A stretch of 64,000 bases of DNA from Streptomyces broussonetiae (GTDB lineage Bacteria > Actinomycetota > Actinomycetes > Streptomycetales > Streptomycetaceae): NCBI RefSeq assembly GCF_009796285.1, contig NZ_CP047020.1, forward strand, positions 3,534,001 to 3,598,000, written 5' to 3'. The translations under genes were made by a program, and so were the position numbers. Of the stretch, positions 7,108 to 15,823 are shown piece by piece (the stretch's first letter is position 1; each line of letters begins with the position of its first letter). The notes beneath the pieces are model-generated. The model ran no database searches. It was not told where the DNA came from and saw nothing but the letters and a program-made list of their open reading frames with translations.

Positions 7108-7353
7108 TTACTCGTCGCCCTGGTGCTGGCCGTAACCCTGCTCGGGCCCGGGGTTCCCCTGCTCCGGCCCGCCCTGCGGCGGAGCGGCGTAGTAACCGCC
7201 GCCAACGGCCACGGCGTTGGCCGTCGAGTTGGCCACGGCGGTGATCTGCGGAGGCGCGTCCTCGCCACCGGCGGCGAAGCTGACACCGGCACCGAAGGCG
7301 GACAGCCCCGCAACCGCCGCCGCTACGACTGCAACGCGCTGAAACTTACGCAT
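7108..7353 (-). CDS. Small exported Gly/Pro-rich protein
   Basis: The 81-residue protein has a signal peptide (MRKFQRVAVVAAAVAGLSAF, cleavage near SFA-AG). The mature region of about 53 residues contains ITAVANSTANAVAVGGGYYAAPPQGG and then a Gly/Pro/Glu/Gln tail. There are no cysteines. It shares the MRK(L/F)xx signal type with its neighbours but not their mature domains. The ATG at 7353 was chosen because the signal peptide starts there; an upstream in-frame start at 7449 adds no sensible sequence. Function unknown. Confidence 0.65.
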   Translation of the reverse strand: MRKFQRVAVVAAAVAGLSAFGAGVSFAAGGEDAPPQITAVANSTANAVAVGGGYYAAPPQGGPEQGNPGPEQGYGQHQGDE

Positions 7354-7482
7354 GGAATGACCCTTTCCTATCCAGGCAAAGCGCCTGGCTTGACTACTTA
7401 ATGTGAGCATATACACACACTCCGTAGTTACCGAGGATCTACACTCCACATGTTGCGTCAGCCCCCGTCTGCCGTATCAGTA

Positions 7483-7857
7483 CTACGAACCCTCGACCGG
7501 AAGGATCCGGGCCATGGGGCCCAACGCGGAACCGTCGGGCGCCTCCTGCTCACTGTCGGGCGGCACTCCCACGGTCGTTGGAGAACAGGTCACATTGGGT
7601 CCGAGCCGCTCCGTCCCCTGCCCCAGGAAGGCGGGCAGCTTCAAGGGCTGCACCGGCTGACAGGTCTCCTGGTGCGCGATCGCACCGTCGTCGGGCGCCT
7701 CGCCCTTGATCCGCTGGGTACAGGTGATGGTGCCCAGGAGATCGCGAGTGCAGTTTCCCGGAGTTGCTGCGGCATGAGCCTGGGTGATGCCGGCGCAGGC
7801 CACTGCGATGCCGCCGACGAGCCCCGAGACAGCCGCGATCTTTCTCCTGCTGAACAT
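7483..7857 (-). CDS. Small exported protein, PRKIAAVSGLVG family (copy 2)
   Basis: The 124-residue protein is the paralogue of 6438-6782. Its signal peptide MFSRRKIAAVSGLVGGIAVA is cleaved near AHA-AA. Four cysteines follow (GNCTR, ITCTQ, ETCQP, VTCSP). The C-terminal tail is Pro/Glu rich. The adjoining copy 1 and the interleaved 7108 gene suggest duplication and insertion within one cluster. No recognised domain. Confidence 0.75.
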   Translation of the reverse strand: MFSRRKIAAVSGLVGGIAVACAGITQAHAAATPGNCTRDLLGTITCTQRIKGEAPDDGAIAHQETCQPVQPLKLPAFLGQGTERLGPNVTCSPTTVGVPPDSEQEAPDGSALGPMARILPVEGS

Positions 7858-7930
7858 GTGATGCGCTTTCTTTGTAGGGGGCCCGCCGCGCCGGGCTCCG
7901 TCTTCCAGAATCAGGCAACCGGCCGGAAGG

Positions 7931-7966
7931 ACGGGACTCTTCGAGGCCGTCCCCGGAGAGTCCCGT
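7931..7966 (-). terminator. Hairpin terminator after 7999-8244
   Basis: ACGGGACTCT (7931-7940) pairs with AGAGTCCCGT (7957-7966), about 33 bases beyond the stop codon at 7999 on the minus strand. Confidence 0.6.
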
Positions 7967-7998
7967 ACCAGGCGTCGCGCACGATGCCGCCGCCGAAC

Positions 7999-8244
7999 TC
8001 AGCCGGTGAAAGCGTTGTTGTTCTGCTGGCAGGTGGTGTCCAGGGTGTCGGCGAGGCCGAGCACGCCGATCGGGACGTCGTTCTCGGACACCGTCTGCGG
8101 GCTGCACTCCTGGTACGGGCGGTAGTTGTCGGTCGCCTGCGGCTGGTCACCGCCGTAGGTGTCGGCCATGGCGGTGCCGGCGCCGATGGCGGACAGACCA
8201 CCGGCCGCCACTGCTGCGATCACGATCTGCTGAAGCTTGCGCAT
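7999..8244 (-). CDS. Small exported protein, RPYQECSPQ family
   Basis: The 81-residue protein has a signal peptide (MRKLQQIVIAAVAAGGLSAI, cleavage near AMA-DT) and a mature domain matching the C-terminal part of the protein at 4865. The domain begins NYRPYQECSPQ, continues VPIGVLG, then TLDTTCQQNNNAF. Two cysteines. The leader before the ATG (CCGAGGGCTCC) and the first codons (ATGCGCAAGCTTC) match those of 4395 and 4865. Unknown function; this is the domain in its shortest form. Confidence 0.75.
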   Translation of the reverse strand: MRKLQQIVIAAVAAGGLSAIGAGTAMADTYGGDQPQATDNYRPYQECSPQTVSENDVPIGVLGLADTLDTTCQQNNNAFTG

Positions 8245-8502
8245 GGAGCCCTCGGTTCTTTGCTGAACAGCGAAACTGATTGCCTAGCGTGACTGAACGA
8301 ACACTAGCAGTAGCTGGACGAGCCATTCCACATCGGACATCCGCCCCGAGGGGGATATAGCCCCACAGAATCACCCGATGGATGCCAACTGGCCGTGCGC
8401 AGACACGGATTGCCCGGCGGGTCGCGCCGTCACGGCACGTGCGTTCGTGTCGGACGCGGCACGGCGCCGGCGCCAACACAGGTGACGCGGACGAAAGTTG
8501 CG

Positions 8503-9915
8503 TCAGGAGAACGCCGGTTCCGCAACCCGCGACCGATCGCGGGCGGGCGCGGAGACGATCAGGTCCCGCAGCCCCTCGGCGTACTGCCGCACCGTCTTGC
8601 GCGCGACGTCGGTGTCCGGGTAGCGGCAGGCGAACCACAGGCCTTCGTGCAGCCGGTTGACCCAGGCGCACACCTGGTCGCCGTATGACACCCGGATCAG
8701 ACCGTACGCCTTCTTCTGCGTCCAGTCCGCGGAGCCGGGGGTGAGCCGGGCGTCGACGTACGAGATGATCGAGTACATGTCGGGCGAGGTCGGCCGGAAG
8801 TCCTCGCCGAGCAGACGCAGTACCCGTGCCAGCGGAATGCGCGCCAACGACCGGTTGGCCCGCAACTCCGCGCGGACCGCGGTGAGCGCGCCCGTCCAGT
8901 CCCGCACGGTGGGCACCTCGATCGGTGCGCCGCCGACGTACCAGCCCACGGAGTCCGACCACGCGGACTTCAGCCGGGTGTGGAACGGCACGACCGTGCG
9001 GTAGACCGGCTGCCCGCCAAGTTCGTGGACGATCAGGCTGGTTGCCGCCAGGACCCCCACCAGGCTGCCGCCGTAGGGCCGGCAGTGCGCCTCGAAGGCG
9101 GCGGCGGCGTCCGCGTCGACGAGCGGCTCGCACAGCAGCTTCTGCGCGGGCAACGCGCCACCGGGCTGCAGACCGAGGTCGACGGGGAACTCCGGAAGCC
9201 GCCCGTCGCACCGGCCGATGAACTCCCGCCAGCGCGCGACGATCGCGTGTGTGTCGTCGATGCCGTCCGCGTTCGCCCGCTCCAGCTCGCAGAAGTCGAC
9301 GTAACTTCCCACCGCCCGGCCGACGACGGGCCGTTCCGTGACGTCTGCCGTGTACAGGCCGTGGATCTCGTCCGGGATGCGCTGCAGGGAGTAGGCGTCG
9401 ACATTGGTGTGGTCGAAGGCCATGTACACGCTGGTGGAGTCCTCGCGTACGACCGCCGCATAGATGAAGTTCGGCCAGCCCAGCGCGTCCGCCGCGGTGT
9501 CGAACCGGTCCTGCAGGTACCGGATCAGCGCCCCCGGGTCGGCGAAGTCGCCGACCACCTCGCGATGCAGCGACACGTCGTCCTCGCCGAGCGTGAACCG
9601 GTGCATGTCGTCGCCGGCCCATCTGAAGCCGCTGCGCAGCGTCTCGTGACGCAGCGTCCAGCCGCGCAACGCCCTTTCCAGCGCGTCGAGATCGGCCCGG
9701 CCCGGCAGGTCGAAGGCCGTGCCGAGCCAGGTCGGTACGAACAGCCCGCCTTCCCGCACCGAGCGGGACGTTCTGATGTGCGACTCCTGGATGTACGCCG
9801 GCGGCCGCGGATCCGGCGGCAGCACTGCCGCGGCCGCGATGGTCGCCGGGCTGAACGTCCACTCGACGAGCCGCCCGGGCCGGACCTCGCAGCGCTGGAT
9901 GTCAGAAATTCGCAC
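8503..9915 (-). CDS. Stand-alone condensation-domain (NRPS C / PapA-like) acyltransferase
   Basis: The 470-residue protein consists of one condensation-type domain. Its active-site motif reads DHTNVDAYS (residues about 165-173), the PapA-like variant of HHxxxDG with the catalytic His kept. C-terminal features such as the DSVGWYVGG region also fit. No adenylation, carrier or thioesterase domain is attached, so it should act in trans on a carrier-bound or CoA-linked acyl or aminoacyl donor. The GTG start at 9915 has a strong ribosome site (AAGGAGAC). It follows the tyrosinase gene on the same strand after about 160 bases, which suggests modification of an aromatic or tyrosine-derived product (inference). 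Substrate unknown. Confidence 0.8.
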   Translation of the reverse strand: MRISDIQRCEVRPGRLVEWTFSPATIAAAAVLPPDPRPPAYIQESHIRTSRSVREGGLFVPTWLGTAFDLPGRADLDALERALRGWTLRHETLRSGFRWAGDDMHRFTLGEDDVSLHREVVGDFADPGALIRYLQDRFDTAADALGWPNFIYAAVVREDSTSVYMAFDHTNVDAYSLQRIPDEIHGLYTADVTERPVVGRAVGSYVDFCELERANADGIDDTHAIVARWREFIGRCDGRLPEFPVDLGLQPGGALPAQKLLCEPLVDADAAAAFEAHCRPYGGSLVGVLAATSLIVHELGGQPVYRTVVPFHTRLKSAWSDSVGWYVGGAPIEVPTVRDWTGALTAVRAELRANRSLARIPLARVLRLLGEDFRPTSPDMYSIISYVDARLTPGSADWTQKKAYGLIRVSYGDQVCAWVNRLHEGLWFACRYPDTDVARKTVRQYAEGLRDLIVSAPARDRSRVAEPAFS

Positions 9916-10078
9916 GGTGGCGTCTCCTTCGCAGAAGACACCAGCTTGATCAAGGGGAGGCCGTACGCGAGCGGTGGTCGCTGTGTCGTCAGCATTTCAG
10001 CGGGACGTGTGACACCTCGAACGGAGAAGCGACCTCTCGGTGGTGACCGCCTGCCGCTGAGCGGCTGTCGGACCGGCC

Positions 10079-10945
10079 TCACTCGTACCTGTAGATCCCG
10101 CTCACGTCCTCCAGTTCGGCCGGCGTGACGTCCCACGGTGACAGCCTCTCGTGCCGGGCCACGATCCGGCCGTGCTGGGCGTCGCCCGCCCGCGGGGGTT
10201 CGGCGGGGAGGTACCGGTGGCCGGGGTGCCGTTGCTGCCAGCGCGTCCACTGCAGGTCGATGAAGGAGTGATGCAGCCAGAAAACAGGGTCGTTGACGGA
10301 GGCGGCGCTGAGCATCACCCCGCCGACCCAGTGGTGCACCCGGTTGTGGTTGTGCCAGGAGACGCTGCCGTGGCCCCTCCCCCATCCCTCCAGCCTGTTG
10401 CGGAAGCCACGGGTGACCGTCGAGTTCCAGGGCCACGTGTCGTAGACCGGATCGGCCAGCGCCGACTCGAGTTCGCGGCCGGTCGGCAGCTGGATCGGGT
10501 TGCGGGCGCGGCCGAGGTCGCGGGTGAGGTACCGCACGTCGGTCACCCTGTCGGTGAGCTTCCAGTGGCCCGCCCGGTAGGCGAACGGCCCGTTCATCAC
10601 CTGCCGGTCCGAGCGTCGTCCGTTGCCGCCGAGCAGGTCGTCGGTCCACGGCAGGGCGTGTGCGCTGCGGTCACGGGTCCAGTCCCAGTACGGCACGGTC
10701 ACCGACGCGTCCACCCGGCGCAGGGCCCGCTCCAGCTCCAGCACGAGCTTGCGGTGCCAGGGCAGGAAGGAGGGCGCCATGTGGGCGGTGCGCAAACGGT
10801 GTTCGCCGTCGGGGCCGTTGTGGGTGATGTGGATGTGCACGAACTCGTCGTACTCACCACGGCGTTTGACCTCCAGCAGAGCACCCACGAACCGTCGCCT
10901 CTCGGTGCGGGTCAGCCTGTTGACGTTCTTTCTGGTGTACGCCAC
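10079..10945 (-). CDS. Tyrosinase-family copper oxidase (MelC2/GriF-like)
   Basis: The 288-residue protein is a type-3 copper oxidase expected to act on phenols or o-aminophenols. Likely CuA ligands are His37 (EFVHIH), His55 (RTAHMAPSFLPWH) and His64. CuB ligands lie in the WHNHNRVHHWVGG and NDPVFWLHHSFID motifs. Length and order match Streptomyces MelC2. The GTG at 10945 was chosen because a near-perfect ribosome site (GAGGAGTGGAGGG) precedes it and MelC2 homology begins there. No MelC1-type copper-loading partner gene lies on either side; Streptomyces melanin tyrosinases usually need one. A condensation-domain gene follows on the same strand, so a role in a small secondary pathway is possible. 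Confidence 0.9.
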   Translation of the reverse strand: MAYTRKNVNRLTRTERRRFVGALLEVKRRGEYDEFVHIHITHNGPDGEHRLRTAHMAPSFLPWHRKLVLELERALRRVDASVTVPYWDWTRDRSAHALPWTDDLLGGNGRRSDRQVMNGPFAYRAGHWKLTDRVTDVRYLTRDLGRARNPIQLPTGRELESALADPVYDTWPWNSTVTRGFRNRLEGWGRGHGSVSWHNHNRVHHWVGGVMLSAASVNDPVFWLHHSFIDLQWTRWQQRHPGHRYLPAEPPRAGDAQHGRIVARHERLSPWDVTPAELEDVSGIYRYE

Positions 10946-11062
10946 GATCGCCCTCCACTCCTCGTCAGGTTCGACCGGCCGAAGCGGTAACTGCCGAACG
11001 AGCCTTCGGGTCACCACCGTGCGGCCGGACCGGTGACGGAGCGCGGAGCCGGAGGTCCCGGT

Positions 11063-13711
11063 TCAGGGGCCGCTGCCCGATGGCAGGTCCTGCTCGGTCC
11101 AGATCGTCTTGCCGGTGCGGGTGTAGCGCGTGCCCCAGTGGTGGGTCATCTGGGCGATGATGAACAGGCCGCGGCCTCCCTCGTCGTCGCTCGCGGCGTG
11201 TCGCAGATTGGGCGAGGTGTGACCGGTGTCCGAGACCTCGCAGATCAGGGCCCGGTCACGGATCAGGCGTACCTGGATCGGACCGCCGACGTAGCGGATG
11301 GCGTTGGTGACCAGTTCGCTGACGATGAGTTCCGTGGTGAACGCCAGGTCGTCCAGCCCCCAGTCGCGCAGCTGCTTGCTGACGGCGGTGCGGATGGTGG
11401 CCACCGCCGCCGGGTCCGGGAGCACCGCCCACTCGGCGTACTGGTTCCGGTCGAGCAGGCGGGTGCGGACCATGAGGAGCGTCGCGTCCACGTCCACCGG
11501 CCCGGGCAGCATGGCGCTCACCACTCTGTCGCAGAGCGCCTCCAGCGGCGCCGGGCCGCCGGCCAGGGCACGGGACAGCTGCGCGAGCCCGGCGTCGTGG
11601 TCGTCGGCCGCCTGGAGGAGGCCCTCCGTGAAGAGGACGAGGAGACTGCCCGGCGTGAGGACCAGCTCTGTGCTCTGGTACGGCGGGCCGCCCATTCCCA
11701 GCGGCGGCCCGGGCGGCAGCTCCGGGCAGTCGACGACGCCCGTGCGCGGCGGGACGACCACCAGCACCGGATCCCCGGCCCGTGCGATGCTGCACTTCCC
11801 TGCGACGGGGTTGTACACCGCGTACAGGCAGCTCACGCCGAGGGCCGCGTCGTGGTGCGACGTCCAGTGGCCCGGGCCCCGGCCGGGCCCGCCCTCGTGC
11901 GCGGTCTGTTCGACCAGGTCGGCCAGCCGGGACAGCAGCTCGTCCGGGCTCAGGTCCAGCCGGGCCAGTACGCGCACCCCCGTACGCAGCCGTCCCATGG
12001 TGGCCGCGGCACGCAGGCCGTGACCGACCACGTCCCCGACGACCAGGGCGACCCGGGTTCCCGACAAGGGGATGACGTCGTACCAGTCGCCGCCCACCCC
12101 GGACCCGCTGTCGGCCGGCACGTAGCGGCTCGCCGTGTCGACGGCGGCGTGCCGCGGCAGGCGGCGCGGAAGCAGGCTCCGCTGGAGTTTGAGGGCCACG
12201 GTGTGGCCACGGGTGACCACCGGCATCAGCAGCAGACCGATCGACAGGGCGCCCAGGCCGAGCACGGTGACCCCGCCGGTCCTGCCGATCAGCGGCAGGT
12301 CGACGGCGCTCGCGCCGTACCCGGGGTCGGCGTAGACGACGAACGCGGCGTAGCAGAACAGCAGGATCATCATCAGCCCGCCGAGCCCCGGCAGTACGCC
12401 CTTGAAGACCAGATCCCTGGCGCTGCGGGTCAGGACCCTGCGGTAGTACCAGAGGCAGGCGAAGCCCGTCAGGCCGTACTGGAACGCGATCGCGAGACCG
12501 ACCGAGTCGATCGAGTCGGCCAGGATGTTCCGGCTGAACGACGTCAGCAGGACGAGCAGGGCGATCGAGGCCGCTCCCATGCCGAGGGTTCCCCAGGTCG
12601 GGGTGAGAAACCTGCGGTGGACCCGGGCGAACCCGGAGGGGACCACCTTGTGGACCGCCATGGAGAAGACGGTCCTGGCCAGGGGCAGGATGGTGGTCTC
12701 GGCGGAGGCCAGCGCGGAGGTCAGCACCATCAGGACCAGCAGTTTCGACAGGAGCAGCCCCGTGTCGTGACTTCCGAACACGGCCTCGCCCAGCACCGAC
12801 AGCACGTCGTCCGAGTTGTGCGTGTTGCCGAGCCCGATGCCCGAGGCGCCGACTCCCGCGAACGCCTGCGCCGAGGTGGACACCAGCCCGTACATGACCA
12901 GGAGCAGCAGGGTGGACACGACCGCGCCGCGCCCGGGGATGTGCGCGCTGTCGACGGTTTCCTCGTTGACCGCGAACGCGGTGTCCCAGCCCCAGTAGAT
13001 GAAGACCCCCGCGAGGATGCCCGAGGTCAGGGACCTGACCGAGGGCACCTCGAAGGGGTTGAACCAGGAGGCCGAGACGTGGATCGCCGTCGCGGGAGGG
13101 TCGAGGTAGACCCTGACCAGCGCGGCGACGGCGAAGAGGACCAGCATCAGTACTTCCAGGCACAGCAGCCAGCGCTGGACGGCCGCGGAGAACTCGATGC
13201 CGACGTAGCAGACCGCGCTCAGTACGGCGATCCAGACGATGCCCGCCACGGTGGTCCACAGCCGGTTGTCCGCCAGTTCGTCCAGGCCCACCAGGCGGAA
13301 ACCGTAGGCGGCGGCGATCTCGGCGAGGTTCGCCATGACGATGATGTTGGCGACGATGATGCCCCAGCCGCCCATCCAGCCGGTGCGCGGTCCGAAGGCG
13401 CGGGTGGCCCAGGTGAAGGTGGTCCCGCAGTCGGCGTTGCTCGCGTTGAGCTCCCGGAAGGCGTACGCGACCAGCAGCATCGGGATGAACGCGAGCATCG
13501 TGACGATCGGGGCCTGCAGTCCGACGCCGGCCACGATGATGCCCAGCGTGGCGGCCAGGCTGTACGCCGGGCCGGTGGAGGCCAGGCCCATGGCCACCGA
13601 GGAGAACATGCCCAGGGCGTTGTTCTTGAGCCCTTTGCGGCCGGACCCCGTCCCGGGAGCGGGGCGGCCGACGGACAGGATGCCGTCGAAGTGCCTCACA
13701 CTTGATTGCAC
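11063..13711 (-). CDS. APC amino-acid permease fused to PP2C (SpoIIE) phosphatase and RsbW-type ATPase
   Basis: One uninterrupted frame of about 882 residues joins three modules. Residues about 25-500 are an APC-superfamily permease of about 12 membrane segments, with typical motifs such as TGPAYSLAATLG, TTFTWATRAFGPRTGWMGGW and GLTGFACLWYYRRVL. Residues about 506-755 are a PP2C/SpoIIE phosphatase with its metal-binding Asp residues intact (GGDWYDVIPL, VVGDVVGHG, DVDATLLMV). Residues about 760-875 are an anti-sigma-type HATPase with N-box ELVTNAIRY and glycine box EGGRGLF. The join lies directly after the last membrane segment (PVVTRGHTVALKLQRSLLP). The GTG at 13711 follows GGAGGGA; a GTG at 13699 is the alternative. 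A transporter-coupled phosphatase that controls an anti-sigma cascade in response to a substrate is the simplest reading (inference). The phosphatase-ATPase half resembles that of 21237-23708. Confidence 0.85.
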   Translation of the reverse strand: MQSSVRHFDGILSVGRPAPGTGSGRKGLKNNALGMFSSVAMGLASTGPAYSLAATLGIIVAGVGLQAPIVTMLAFIPMLLVAYAFRELNASNADCGTTFTWATRAFGPRTGWMGGWGIIVANIIVMANLAEIAAAYGFRLVGLDELADNRLWTTVAGIVWIAVLSAVCYVGIEFSAAVQRWLLCLEVLMLVLFAVAALVRVYLDPPATAIHVSASWFNPFEVPSVRSLTSGILAGVFIYWGWDTAFAVNEETVDSAHIPGRGAVVSTLLLLVMYGLVSTSAQAFAGVGASGIGLGNTHNSDDVLSVLGEAVFGSHDTGLLLSKLLVLMVLTSALASAETTILPLARTVFSMAVHKVVPSGFARVHRRFLTPTWGTLGMGAASIALLVLLTSFSRNILADSIDSVGLAIAFQYGLTGFACLWYYRRVLTRSARDLVFKGVLPGLGGLMMILLFCYAAFVVYADPGYGASAVDLPLIGRTGGVTVLGLGALSIGLLLMPVVTRGHTVALKLQRSLLPRRLPRHAAVDTASRYVPADSGSGVGGDWYDVIPLSGTRVALVVGDVVGHGLRAAATMGRLRTGVRVLARLDLSPDELLSRLADLVEQTAHEGGPGRGPGHWTSHHDAALGVSCLYAVYNPVAGKCSIARAGDPVLVVVPPRTGVVDCPELPPGPPLGMGGPPYQSTELVLTPGSLLVLFTEGLLQAADDHDAGLAQLSRALAGGPAPLEALCDRVVSAMLPGPVDVDATLLMVRTRLLDRNQYAEWAVLPDPAAVATIRTAVSKQLRDWGLDDLAFTTELIVSELVTNAIRYVGGPIQVRLIRDRALICEVSDTGHTSPNLRHAASDDEGGRGLFIIAQMTHHWGTRYTRTGKTIWTEQDLPSGSGP

Positions 13712-13922
13712 CGCCGGGCCGCTTCCCTCCGCAACAGCGCAGGGGCAACAGGGACGCCGCCTGTCACACCACCGGGTGGTGCGGGTGATCCGGTCCGGCC
13801 GGCCGCTGCGGCTGCCACCAGGCACGACGGCGGGCCGCGCCGGACCGGGCGTCGCACTGCGTCCCTGCCAGGCTCTTCGAGGAGACCCTCGCACTCCTCG
13901 GTCCAGGAGACCGTCGGGTTCC

Positions 13923-14306
13923 TCAGTCCAGGAGATAGGAGGCTGCCACATCGACCTCCATCACAAGGCGCCCGGACGCCGGTGCGTGCCCGCTGGGAAC
14001 TTCGGTCACGGACACGAGACGACCCAGTCGCCGGCCCTCCGACCTGGCGTACTGCTCGGCCTTGGACCGGGCGTCGGCGAGCGCTGCCGTACGGGCTCGT
14101 TGCACAAGAGTCTCCCGGTCCGCCTCTGCCCCCTCCGCCCTGCCCCGACCGGTCGCCCTCACCGTCTCCAGCGCGGGCGCGCCGGAGACGGGGGCGGCTC
14201 GAAGGGCCGAGTCGGCCACGGCAGGGGCCGCACCGGCCGACGGAGCGGCGCAGAGCAGGAGCGTTGCCAGGAGAACGGAACCGGTGGCCGTACGTGAGCG
14301 CATCAT
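13923..14306 (-). CDS. Small exported protein resembling part of a SIMPL (DUF541) domain
   Basis: The 127-residue product has a signal peptide (MMRSRTATGSVLLATLLLCA, cleavage near AGA-AP). A helix-rich segment follows with RARTAALADARSKAEQYARS, GRRLGRLVSVTEV and a final VMEVDVAASYLL strand. This pattern, alanine-rich helix then LG..VSVTE then a terminal strand, is that of the C-terminal half of SIMPL domains. The usual N-terminal half is missing or strongly shortened, so it may be a remnant or a minimal version. The start could also be the upstream codon at 14339. Confidence 0.55.
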   Translation of the reverse strand: MMRSRTATGSVLLATLLLCAAPSAGAAPAVADSALRAAPVSGAPALETVRATGRGRAEGAEADRETLVQRARTAALADARSKAEQYARSEGRRLGRLVSVTEVPSGHAPASGRLVMEVDVAASYLLD

Positions 14307-14354
14307 GCCTGAGCAACGATCACGAACGGCAGACGTCACCTCGGTGTTGACGGC

Positions 14355-15497
14355 TCAGGAGTCCGACGCGTCACTGCCCGGCTCGCCGCGCCGCCGGGCG
14401 CGTACCGTGCTGCGCACGACAGCCTCCTTGAACACCGCCGCGACACGGCCCGTCAGGACGAACCTGCGCGGGCGGTCGTCGGCGTGGGTGAACTGCACGA
14501 CACCGTCACGCCGGCCGAGGCTGATGTTGGTGAAGACGTAGCCGATGCGGACCGGCCCGGGTTCCCGGCCCGACAGCCGGGCCGCGACGACGTCGGCCAC
14601 GCCCCGGCCCATGGGCAGCGCCGCCTGGCAGGACATCCGGCTCGGTGCCCCGCTCACCGACACCCCGGCGGCCGCGTCACCGACGGCGTACACCTCGGGA
14701 TGCGAAACCGAGCGCAGGGTGGCGTCGATGAGCATCCGGCCACTGTCATCCGTGGCGAACCCTGCCGCGCGGGCCAGGTCCGGGGCGCGGAACCCGGTGG
14801 TCCACACCACGGCGTCCGCGGTGAACGACCGGCCGTCGCGGGTACCGAGGCCGTCCTCCCGCACCGCCGTGACGACGGTCTCCGGATGGATCGAGACGCC
14901 CAGCCGGTCGAGGGCGCGCAGCAGATGGGCCCGGCCGCGCGGGGCCAGCCCGGATCCGACGTCATCGGCACTGGTGAACAGCCGGACCCGCAGCCCGGGA
15001 TGGCTCTCGGCCAGTTCCGAGGCGGTTTCCAGCCCGGTCAGCCCGCCGCCGACCACCGCGACCGTGCCACCGGACGCGATCTCGGCGACCCGGTGCCGCA
15101 ACCGCGTCGCCTGCTCGGGACAGGCCACGGCGTAGGCGTGCTCGGCTGCTCCCGGGACGTCGTCGAGCCGCGCCTGGCTGCCCACCGCGTACACCAGGGT
15201 GTCGTAGTCGATCGTTCGGGGCTCGTCGCCGAGGCACACGGTCCGGGCGGTGGCGTCGATCGCGGTCACGTGCCCGACGACCAGCTGAACCGGTGTGCCG
15301 CTGAGCTGTTGCCGCAACGGCACTTCCGTCAGTCGCTGTCCGGCGGCGAGTTGGTGGAGCCGGACCCGTTCCACGAACCGGTCCGAGGCATTGACCAGCG
15401 TGACGGTGACGTCGTTGCGGTGCAGCCTGCGGGCGAGGCGCTTGGCCGCCAGCAGACCGGCGTAACCGGCGCCCACGACAACGAGGCGATGACTCAT
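14355..15497 (-). CDS. NAD(P)/FAD-dependent oxidoreductase, type II NADH dehydrogenase-like
   Basis: The 380-residue flavoprotein has an N-terminal FAD-binding GxGxxG (VVVGAGYAGLLAAKRL), a second dinucleotide site (VAVVGGGLTGLETASEL) and the C-terminal FAD motif (VYAVGDAAAG). It lacks the two redox cysteines of disulfide reductases, and the overall layout is that of the Ndh-2/ferredoxin-NAD reductase group. It could pass electrons from NAD(P)H to a quinone or another acceptor at the membrane, but there is no clear C-terminal membrane anchor. The ATG has AGAGGAAG upstream. It ends 48 bases before the SIMPL-like gene. Confidence 0.88.
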   Translation of the reverse strand: MSHRLVVVGAGYAGLLAAKRLARRLHRNDVTVTLVNASDRFVERVRLHQLAAGQRLTEVPLRQQLSGTPVQLVVGHVTAIDATARTVCLGDEPRTIDYDTLVYAVGSQARLDDVPGAAEHAYAVACPEQATRLRHRVAEIASGGTVAVVGGGLTGLETASELAESHPGLRVRLFTSADDVGSGLAPRGRAHLLRALDRLGVSIHPETVVTAVREDGLGTRDGRSFTADAVVWTTGFRAPDLARAAGFATDDSGRMLIDATLRSVSHPEVYAVGDAAAGVSVSGAPSRMSCQAALPMGRGVADVVAARLSGREPGPVRIGYVFTNISLGRRDGVVQFTHADDRPRRFVLTGRVAAVFKEAVVRSTVRARRRGEPGSDASDS

Positions 15498-15567
15498 GAA
15501 ATGACTTCCTCTGTGACTACGGATGGCTTGGGCGCCACCTCGGACAACCAGTCGCCGCGCATCGGCG

Positions 15568-15723
15568 TCAGGCGGCGGATCTTGCCACCGCGACGGTCAC
15601 GAGGAGCCGCCCCGTGCCGAGCCGTACGGGCACCAGCGTGCGGAGGCAGCCAGAGGTCACCATGTACATGACCCCCGTGACGGCCGGGAAAGCTGCCAGG
15701 ACGACGGCAGCGACAACGTGCAT
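15568..15723 (-). CDS. Possible small membrane protein
   Basis: A 51-residue frame starts at MHVVAAVVLAAFPAVTGVMY, one hydrophobic helix, and continues into a weaker second hydrophobic stretch. It is the only plausible coding element in the 326-base gap 15498-15823 between the oxidoreductase and the P450. The ribosome site is weak and no homologue is recognised. Confidence 0.3.
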   Translation of the reverse strand: MHVVAAVVLAAFPAVTGVMYMVTSGCLRTLVPVRLGTGRLLVTVAVARSAA

Positions 15724-15823
15724 GCCGCCATGATCCGATCGCCTCGCGCCCGGGAGCCGGAACAACACGACCGCCGCATCGTCCGGAATCCCCGGGTCCC
15801 TGCGCCCGCGGCCCTCCCTCGGC

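Noticed and set aside
11033..13705. Long plus-strand open frame (890 codons) opposite the permease fusion
   Set aside because: It is the GC-rich shadow of the real gene: Gln/Arg/Gly/Asp-rich without domains. Similar shadows at 40879-43314, 43691-46300, 46453-48363, 53968-56781 and 60647-62455 were also set aside.
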